NCBI GenBank assembly: GCA_963770275.1
Contig: CAVYPD010000035.1
Location: forward strand, 248,001-312,000
DNA: 64,000 bases
Reading direction: 5' to 3'
DNA from: Roseiarcus sp963770275
Lineage (GTDB): Bacteria; Pseudomonadota; Alphaproteobacteria; Rhizobiales; Beijerinckiaceae
The first letter of the stretch is position 1. The number at the start of each line of letters is the position of its first letter. The notes beneath the pieces are model-generated. The model ran no database searches, was not told the DNA's origin, and worked only from the letters and a program-made list of their open reading frames with translations. Positions 58,184 to 64,000 of this stretch are shown here, piece by piece. A program made the position numbers and the translations under genes.

Positions 58184-58852
58184 GTGGCGAGCGGCGTGAA
58201 GAACGTAAAGAAGAAGGTCGCGCCGCCGCCGCGTCCCGTTGTGACCACGCCCCATTTCGATTTCGAGCGCGAGGCTTTCGCCAACGGCCATCGATGGGTC
58301 GCCGGCGTCGATGAGGTCGGGCGCGGCCCGCTGGCCGGGCCGGTCGGCGTGGCCGCCGTCATTCTCGATCCGGATGATCTGCCCGAGGGGCTCAACGATT
58401 CGAAGGTGCTCCTGGCGCCCGCGCGCGAATCGCTCTGCGAAATCATCTTCGCCAAGGCGCTCAGCGTCTCCGTCGTCTTCGCCAGCGTCGAGGAAATCGA
58501 CCTCTTCAACATCCGCGGCGCGGCGCTTCGCGCGATGGCGCGGGCGGTCGCGGCGTTAAGCGTGCGTCCGCACTATGTGCTGATCGACGGCCGCGATCTG
58601 CCGGACGGCCTCATCTGTCCCGCGCGCCCGATCATCGACGGGGATGCGCTTTCGATGTCGATCGCCGCCGCCTCGATTGTCGCCAAGACGATGCGCGATG
58701 CGCTGATGCGCAATCTCGGGCTCGAATACCCGCAATATGGTTTCGGCGACCATGTCGGCTATGCGACCGTCGGGCACCGCCGGGCGCTGGCCTCCGCAGG
58801 CCCGTGCCCCTATCACCGGCGCTCGTTCCGGCTCGAGCCGAGAGAAGAGTGA
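58184..58852 (+). CDS. rnhB: Ribonuclease HII
   Basis: Removes misincorporated ribonucleotides from DNA. 222 residues: a basic N-terminal tail (VKNVKKKVAPPPRP), then VAGVDEVGRGPLAGPV with catalytic D43 and E44, LNDSKVL, VEEIDLFNIRGAALRAMARAV, VLIDGRDLPDGL, IIDGDALSMSIAAASIVAK with the third aspartate, and the end HVGYATVGHRRAL. Intact, normal length plus the extra tail. It is divergent from the nucleotidyltransferase and precedes ccrM by about 180 bases, a common rhizobial order. Confidence 0.94.
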   Translation: MASGVKNVKKKVAPPPRPVVTTPHFDFEREAFANGHRWVAGVDEVGRGPLAGPVGVAAVILDPDDLPEGLNDSKVLLAPARESLCEIIFAKALSVSVVFASVEEIDLFNIRGAALRAMARAVAALSVRPHYVLIDGRDLPDGLICPARPIIDGDALSMSIAAASIVAKTMRDALMRNLGLEYPQYGFGDHVGYATVGHRRALASAGPCPYHRRSFRLEPREE

Positions 58853-59031
58853 CCAGCGGTCCCAAAAAGGTTTCAAAAGGGTTGAAATCGTATATCCGTT
58901 AGAACGACTTACGCCGTACGAAAACGACACAGCGGAATGTGTGGCGGCATAACCGGACCTTTACTTTAAACCGAGCATAAACGACGCGCCGGCTCAATTG
59001 ATCCGGCTCATGCGTCGAGTGATTTGCGTTC

Positions 59032-60236
59032 ATGCGTATCGCGCGTGCCGGAGCGTTCCGCCTCCCCGCCCAGATTCAGGTTTTGCGTACTGGGGCCGGC
59101 GAGGCGAAACGCCCGGCCGCAATTCTTGCAGCGCCCGGCGAAGCGAGCCCGGCTCCGCGCGACGCGATCCTCATCGGCGACTGCGTCGCGGAAATGATGA
59201 GGCTTCCTCCAGCCTCAGTCGATCTCGTCTTCGCCGATCCTCCGTACAATCTGCAGCTCGAAGGCGCGTTGTCGCGTCCCGACCAGAGCGTGGTCGACGG
59301 GGTGGACGATTCCTGGGACAAATTCGCCAATTTCGCCGAATACGACGCGTTCACGCGCGACTGGCTGACCGCCGTCCGGCGGCTGATGAAGCCCGCAGCC
59401 ACGATCGTGGTCATCGGCTCCTATCACAACATCTTCCGCGTCGGCGCGATCCTGCAGGATCTCGGCTTCTGGATCCTGAACGACATCGTCTGGCGCAAGG
59501 CCAACCCGATGCCGAACTTCCGCGGCCGCCGGTTCACCAATGCGCACGAGACGATGATCTGGGCGGCGCGCGGCGCCGGAGGCCAAGGCCTATACGTTCA
59601 ATTACGAGACCTTGAAGGCCGGCAACGAGGACGTGCAGGTCCGTTCCGACTGGTTTTTGCCGATCTGCACCGGCGCGGAGCGGCTGAAGGACGAGAGCGG
59701 GCGAAAGGCGCACCCGACGCAAAAGCCCGAAGCGTTGTTGCAGCGGGTGCTGCTGGCCGCCTCCAACGCGGGCGATCTGGTGCTCGATCCGTTTTTCGGC
59801 TCCGGGACCACCGGGGTCGCCGCCCGGCGCCTCGGCCGCTCGTTCATCGGCCTCGAGCGGGACCCGACTTACGCCGAAGCGGCGCGCGCGGCGGATCGAC
59901 GCGGTCGAGCCCTTGCCTGAATCGGCGCTCGCGCTCGCGCCGACGCGCCGCAGCGAGCCGCGCGTGGCTTTCTCGAGCGTCGTTGAAGCCGGGCTCGCGC
60001 GCCCGGGCGAACACCTGGTCGACGCAGGACGCCGCCATAGCGCCCTGGTGCGGGCCGATGGCGCGCTCGCCGCAGGCCCGGCCGTCGGCTCGATCCACAA
60101 GATCGGCGCGCTGGTGCAAGGATTGCCCGCCTGCAACGGCTGGACCTTCTGGCATGTCGAGCGCGAGGGCCGACTGACCCCGATCGACGACCTGCGCGCC
60201 ACGATGCGCGAAGCGATGCGCGAGGCGGCGGAATAG
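59032..60236 (+). CDS. ccrM: Cell-cycle DNA adenine methyltransferase CcrM (GANTC), frameshifted
   Basis: Beta-class adenine-N6 methyltransferase that methylates GANTC and times the cell cycle. Motif IV comes first: SVDLVFADPPYNLQLEG near residue 68, then SYHNIFRVGAILQDLGFW and ANPMPNFRGRRFTNAHE; a +1 break near 59582 leads to GRKAHPTQKPEALLQRVL and motif I LVLDPFFGSGTTGVAARRLG; a second break near 59895 leads to the CcrM-specific C-terminal domain with SIHKIGALVQGLPACNGW and WHVEREGRLTPIDDLR. About 400 residues, including a longer N-terminal tail than usual. Essential or near-essential in most relatives. Confidence 0.93.
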
Positions 60237-60279
60237 CATTCGTTGGCCGCGCTCCCGGCTACGCCAAGCGGTTGCGGGG

Positions 60280-60855
60280 CTATGAAGCCGGCGGCCTCGG
60301 CAATCTGACTTTGGCCAGGATTTCCTCCGCCTGGACCATTGCGCGCGTCGCCGGAAAGAAACCATCGACGATCAGATGCGCGAGTCCATGCACGAGGCCC
60401 CACGCCGCCATGGCTGCGTGATTGTCATTGAGCGGCCGCGGGTCGATGTCGGTGACGCCGCGCACCAGCATCGCCTCGACGCCCGCGCTCGCTGCCTGAA
60501 GCGCTGGGTATTTCGAGCGCTCGGCGAGAACAGGCCCAAACATGAGGCGAAAAAGGCCGCGGTTCTGGTTGGCGAACTCGATATAGGCAAGACCTCCCCG
60601 GATCAGGGGATCGGCGCCCCGGGTCGCGCCCTGCATCGCCTCAGCGAGCTCGTGGAAACCCTGGGCCGCGACGGAAGCAAGGAGATCCTCCTTGTTGGTG
60701 AAATGGCGGTAGGCGGCCGTCGCCGACACGCCCACGCGGCGGGCGGTCTCACGCAGTCCAACCGCCTGCATCCCGTTTTCGTCCAGAATCTCACGGGCCG
60801 CGGCCAATAGCGCGACCGGAAGGTTCCCGTGCCGATAGGACCGCATGGAATCCAT
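60280..60855 (-). CDS. TetR/AcrR-family regulator
   Basis: 191 residues: helix-turn-helix GLRETARRVGVSATAAYRHF near residue 33-52, then TNKEDLLASVAAQGFHEL, and a C-terminal ligand/dimer domain of the TetR_C_33 (WHG-like) type with GLAYIEFANQNRGLFRLMFG and AAWGLVHGLAHLIVDG. A perfect palindrome lies 20 bases upstream, so it is likely self-regulated. It is divergent from nothing; the urease accessory genes follow on the same strand farther up. Ligand unknown. Confidence 0.85.
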   Translation of the reverse strand: MDSMRSYRHGNLPVALLAAAREILDENGMQAVGLRETARRVGVSATAAYRHFTNKEDLLASVAAQGFHELAEAMQGATRGADPLIRGGLAYIEFANQNRGLFRLMFGPVLAERSKYPALQAASAGVEAMLVRGVTDIDPRPLNDNHAAMAAWGLVHGLAHLIVDGFFPATRAMVQAEEILAKVRLPRPPAS

Positions 60856-60874
60856 TTGAACCTCGCCTATCCGT

Positions 60875-60889
60875 GTTCACAGTGTGAAC
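60875..60889. promoter_or_regulatory. Palindromic operator before the TetR gene
   Basis: GTTCACAGTGTGAAC, a perfect 7+1+7 dyad centred 27 bases before the start codon, typical of TetR-family sites such as those of fatty-acid and efflux regulators. No other copy was noticed in the window. Confidence 0.7.
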
Positions 60890-60933
60890 GAACGGAATCG
60901 ATCAAAGTTCCACCTCCCGAGACACTAAAAATT

Positions 60934-61591
60934 CTAGAGCCCAGTTTGTCTTGGCGCGGGTCGCGCCCAGGGCTCGGCAATTTTGAGCCCGCCCTTGAGG
61001 CTCAGGAAGGCCATAATCGCTTCAATCCCTTCCCCTATTTTCATGTTCGCGAGCACGAATGGACGGCCCTTGCGCATCATGAGCGCGTCCGTCGTCATCA
61101 CCTCGAGCGAGGCGCCGACGTAAGGGGCGAGGTCGATCTTGTTGATCACGAGCAGGTCCGAGCGCGTTATGCCCGGGCCGCCTTTGCGCGGGTATTTTCT
61201 CGCCGCCCGAGACGTCGATGACATAGATCGTGAGATCGGCGAGCTCGGGCGAGAAGGTCGCCGCAAGGTTGTCGCCGCCCGATTCGATGAGGATCAGATC
61301 GAGATTGGTGAACCGCTTGCGCATTTCCGCGATCGCCGCGAGATTGATCGAGGCGTCCTCGCGGATCGCGGTATGCGGGCAGCCGCCGGTCTCGACGCCG
61401 AGGATCCGCTCAGGCGGAAGCGCGCCCGCCTCGACCAGAATGCGGGCGTCCTCCTTGGTGTAGATGTCGTTGGTGATGGCGGCGATATCGAGCTGGTCGC
61501 GCAGGCGCTTGCAAAGCTGCTCCATGAGCGCCGTCTTGCCGGAACCGACCGGACCGCCGATGCCGACGCGAAGAGGTTGTTGGCTGGTCAT
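60934..61591 (-). CDS. ureG: Urease accessory GTPase UreG, frameshifted
   Basis: Delivers nickel to urease with UreE, UreF and UreD. LRVGIGGPVGSGKTALMEQL carries the P-loop; TNDIYTKEDARIL, GVETGGCPHTAIREDASIN with the CPH metal site, LILIESGGDNLAATFSPELA, and after a +1 break in an A-run at about 61196 (GGEK to YPRKGG) VINKIDLAPYVGASLEVM and RPFVLANMKIGEGIEAIM. About 218 residues. It starts four bases inside ureF. Confidence 0.93.
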
Positions 61592-62300
61592 GATCGGAAC
61601 AGTCTCGAATATTGCGTCTCGTGACGCATGGCGGCGATGTCGGAGCGGAACGCGCAGGAGCCAAGATCGGTCAGGCTGGAGCCCGACGCCTCACGAGCGA
61701 GCGCGCGTATGCGGGGGATGAGCGTCGCCTGGATCTTCTGGCCGTCGGTCTGGCCGATCGGCCCAAGGCGCACGACGGCAGAGACGGCGGCGGCGATCTG
61801 GGCCAAAATGAAGGCCTGAAGGCTCGCCTCGAGCGGCAAGCCCGTGACCCGCCGCAGCCGAGGCGACCGCCGCCGGATAGGCCACGCGCTCCTCGAGGGA
61901 AAGCTGACGCAGAGGCTCGCAATCCCAGGCGGCGCGAGCGGCGAGGACAAAGGCGCGCGCCTTGAGACGTGGTCTCCAGGCGACGTTCGGCGGAATTGGC
62001 GAGCGCGATGGCGAGCTCGTTCGCCTCCGCGAGGGCTTCCCAATCTTCCGCCATCGCCGCGCGAAAGCATTCCGCGAACAGGAGGGCGTCGGCGCGCGGG
62101 GCGCCGAAGGTCAGGAGATCGACCAACCAACCGCCGAGCGAACGGGCGTCGTGGATGTCGCCGCTCTCCACGGCCCATTCCAATCCTTGCGAATAGGCGA
62201 ACGAGCCGACCGGGAAAGCCGGCGACAGCCAGAGCATCAGGGGCAGCAATGCCGCGTCGGCGTCAGATGCGTCTGACGGCGGAAAGCCCGAGATGGTCAC
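61588..62300 (-). CDS. ureF: Urease accessory protein UreF, frameshifted
   Basis: Assembly factor in the UreDFG complex. Frame one: LPLMLWLSPAFPVGSFAYSQ, GLEWAVESGDIHD, and FGAPRADALLFAECFRAA; two +1 breaks (about 61965 and 61865) lead to VAYPAAVASAAAGHG, PLEASLQAFILAQIAAAVSA, VVRLGPIGQTDGQKIQATL and the C-terminal RHETQYSRLFRS, a family hallmark. Repaired length is about 236 residues. All helical, as expected. Confidence 0.9.
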
Positions 62301-62345
62301 CGACGCGCAGCCGTCATGGGGAGCTCAGGGCGATCTGCTTCAAGG

Positions 62346-62935
62346 TCATTGGCGATGCCCATGGTCGTGCTGGTGATCTGGATGATGGCAGCCGGCGTGA
62401 CCGTGATCGTGGTCGTCGCATGGTCGTGGTCGTGATGATGGTCGTGGTCGTGATGCGCGTGATCATGGCCGTGGTGGTGGGCGTCGGGCGCGCCGCCCTC
62501 GGCCTTCACATAGGCGCCGCCTTCGGGATTGAACGGCGCCTCGAGCGCGATCACGCGGGCGCCCAGACCCTCGACCATCGCCTCGATCACCGGATCGCGG
62601 CGGATGCGCAGCGCCTTCGGCATTATTTCGGTCGGCAGATGGCGGTTGCCGAAGTGCCAGGCGACGCGGGTCAGGGCCAGCGGGTCGGCGGCCCGGATTT
62701 CCGCCAGCGGTTCAGGCTCGGCGACCACTTCGACCACGCGCCCGTCCTCGAGCCGCAACCCGTCGCCGCCGCGCAGCATTGTCGCTTCCGCGAGATCGAG
62801 CAGGAATTCGAGCCCGCCGACGCCGGTCATGGTGACGCGCCGGCGATAACGTGCGTCGAAGTCGAGCACGACCGTATCCGCCGGAGCGCCCGACCAATGG
62901 CCGGCCGGAACGACTTTGTCAGCCCGCAGCATCAT
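62346..62935 (-). CDS. ureE: Urease accessory nickel chaperone UreE, frameshifted
   Basis: Brings nickel to the urease maturation complex. N-terminal VVLDFDARYRRRVTM, GGLEFLLDLAEATMLRGGDG, then the central domain AWHFGNRHLPTEIM with the conserved histidine, and GLGARVIALEAPFNPEGGAY. The tail is histidine-rich: HHHGHDHAHHDHDHHHDHDH, then after a break near 62420 DDHDHGHAGCHHPDHQHDHG, stopping at 62348-62346. Without repair the tail would read TTITVTPAAIIQI and run into the next gene. ATG at 62935 or 62932. About 195 residues. Confidence 0.9.
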
Positions 62936-62992
62936 TGCACTTTCGTGGAAGAGGGGTCCGATTGCACCGAGTTTGAACGAGAAGCAAAGCAA

Positions 62993-63405
<413 letters not shown>

Positions 63406-63633
63406 ACGCATAGGGGGCCGAGGCAAGGGCGGTCAAGCATAAACAAGACTTTCCAAGCCGGAGGCGGGGAACCAATGAGCCTGCTTGTTCATTGAAGCCT
63501 TGCCCGAATTATGGGATTGTGGCGCTCAAGCGGACTGGTGTTGCTTCGGTCGCCTCATTTTTCGGTCTAAGGGTCGAGACGTAACGAAGAGTTTGGGGGT
63601 TCTCGGGATGAGACGGACGGGAGTTTGCATCGC

Positions 63634-63981
63634 ATGAAAAGAATTTTGGCCCTTTCGCTGGCGTTTGCCGCCGCTGTCACCGTCTCGGCCTGCGAGACGC
63701 CCCAGCAGCAGAACGCGCTCGTCGGCGGCGCGCTGGGCGCGGGCACCGGCGCTCTCATTGGTTCGGCGGTGTCGGGCGGCAGCGCGGGCGGCGCGCTCGC
63801 CGGCGCCGCGATCGGCGCCGGCTCAGGCGCGCTGATCGGCTCGGCCGCGACGCCGTCCGGCTATTATGGCGGGTATGGCGGGCCTCCGCCCGGTGGTTAC
63901 TATGGCGGACCGCCGCCGCGCCGTTGCGCGCAATGGGCTTATGATTACAATGGCAACCGGGTCTGCACAGCGTTCTATTGA
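63634..63981 (+). CDS. Glycine-zipper lipoprotein-like protein
   Basis: 115 residues from ATG 63634, which follows GGGAG at 63619-63623. MKRILALSLAFAAAVTVSAC ends in a lipobox-like VSAC, so it is likely lipidated. Then GGALGAGTGALIGSAVSGGS and GGALAGAAIGAGSGALIGS, a glycine-zipper region that can form a membrane or pore segment, then a tyrosine/glycine/proline-rich linker (GYYGGYGGPPPGGYYGG) and a short domain RRCAQWAYDYNGNRVCTAFY with two cysteines. Common outer-membrane-linked proteins of unknown role in rhizobia. Confidence 0.82.
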   Translation: MKRILALSLAFAAAVTVSACETPQQQNALVGGALGAGTGALIGSAVSGGSAGGALAGAAIGAGSGALIGSAATPSGYYGGYGGPPPGGYYGGPPPRRCAQWAYDYNGNRVCTAFY

Positions 63982-63996
63982 GGCAAAAGGGGAAAC

Positions 63997-64000
63997 ATGA
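63997..64000 (+). other. Possible start of the next gene, cut by the window edge
   Basis: AAAAGGGGAAACATGA places an ATG at 63997 after AGGGG, 15 bases after the lipoprotein stop. Only one codon is visible, so product and even reality are open. Confidence 0.3.

Overview
The window is 64 kb of GC-rich, gene-dense chromosome from an alphaproteobacterium of the order Hyphomicrobiales (Rhizobiales). Support comes from ccrM (GANTC methylation), a DnaG without zinc ligands of the rhizobial type, phaR, mmcB, a parAB-rsmG-mnmG-mnmE cluster with parS sites, and ftsEX-plsC. A methylotroph-rich family such as Methylocystaceae or Beijerinckiaceae is my guess, not something the sequence proves. No tRNA, rRNA operon, CRISPR array, transposase or prophage gene was seen.

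Layout. 0-10 kb: end of a ChaC-like gene, plsC and ftsEX (minus), hpt and an M24 aminopeptidase (plus), pgi (minus), an ABC-F ATPase (plus). 10-18 kb: holA, leuB, metX-metW, an M20 amidohydrolase, an RraA-like gene, and long spacers with dispersed repeats. 18-25 kb: a small HExxH protein and the partition locus mnmE-mnmG-rsmG-parA-parB with two perfect parS sites. 25-38 kb: gpmA, a methyltransferase, gloB, phaR, a PsiF-like gene, prmB, a secreted beta-helix protein, an aldo/keto reductase, then dnaG and rpoD. 38.6-45 kb: an accessory-looking locus of five PEP-CTERM surface/secreted proteins with an AraC regulator; three are tandem paralogues that each keep the same promoter and terminator. 45-53 kb: a seven-gene minus-strand run dppABCDF - GMC oxidoreductase - mmcB. 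53-58 kb: DUF167 gene, xerD, ruvB, a membrane protein, an AbrB-like gene, ruvA, ruvC and a nucleotidyltransferase. 58-64 kb: rnhB, ccrM, a TetR regulator with a palindromic operator, ureE-ureF-ureG, the RNase P RNA and a glycine-zipper lipoprotein.

About 40 reading-frame breaks hit 26 genes, including essential ones (rpoD, dnaG, mnmE, ruvA, ccrM). Nearly all behave as one extra base, and several can be placed at a short homopolymer. The simplest reading is an insertion-biased, poorly polished long-read consensus, so I annotate these loci as whole genes with frameshifts, not as pseudogenes. Repairing the frames also brought out genes that are otherwise hidden: a PsiF-like protein translationally coupled to prmB, a 186-residue membrane protein in front of ruvB, and the His-rich nickel-binding tail of UreE.

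The most unusual material is non-housekeeping: the tandem PEP-CTERM units, a three-copy AT-rich intergenic repeat with a near-invariant core next to short inverted or direct repeats, and a few small uncharacterised proteins.
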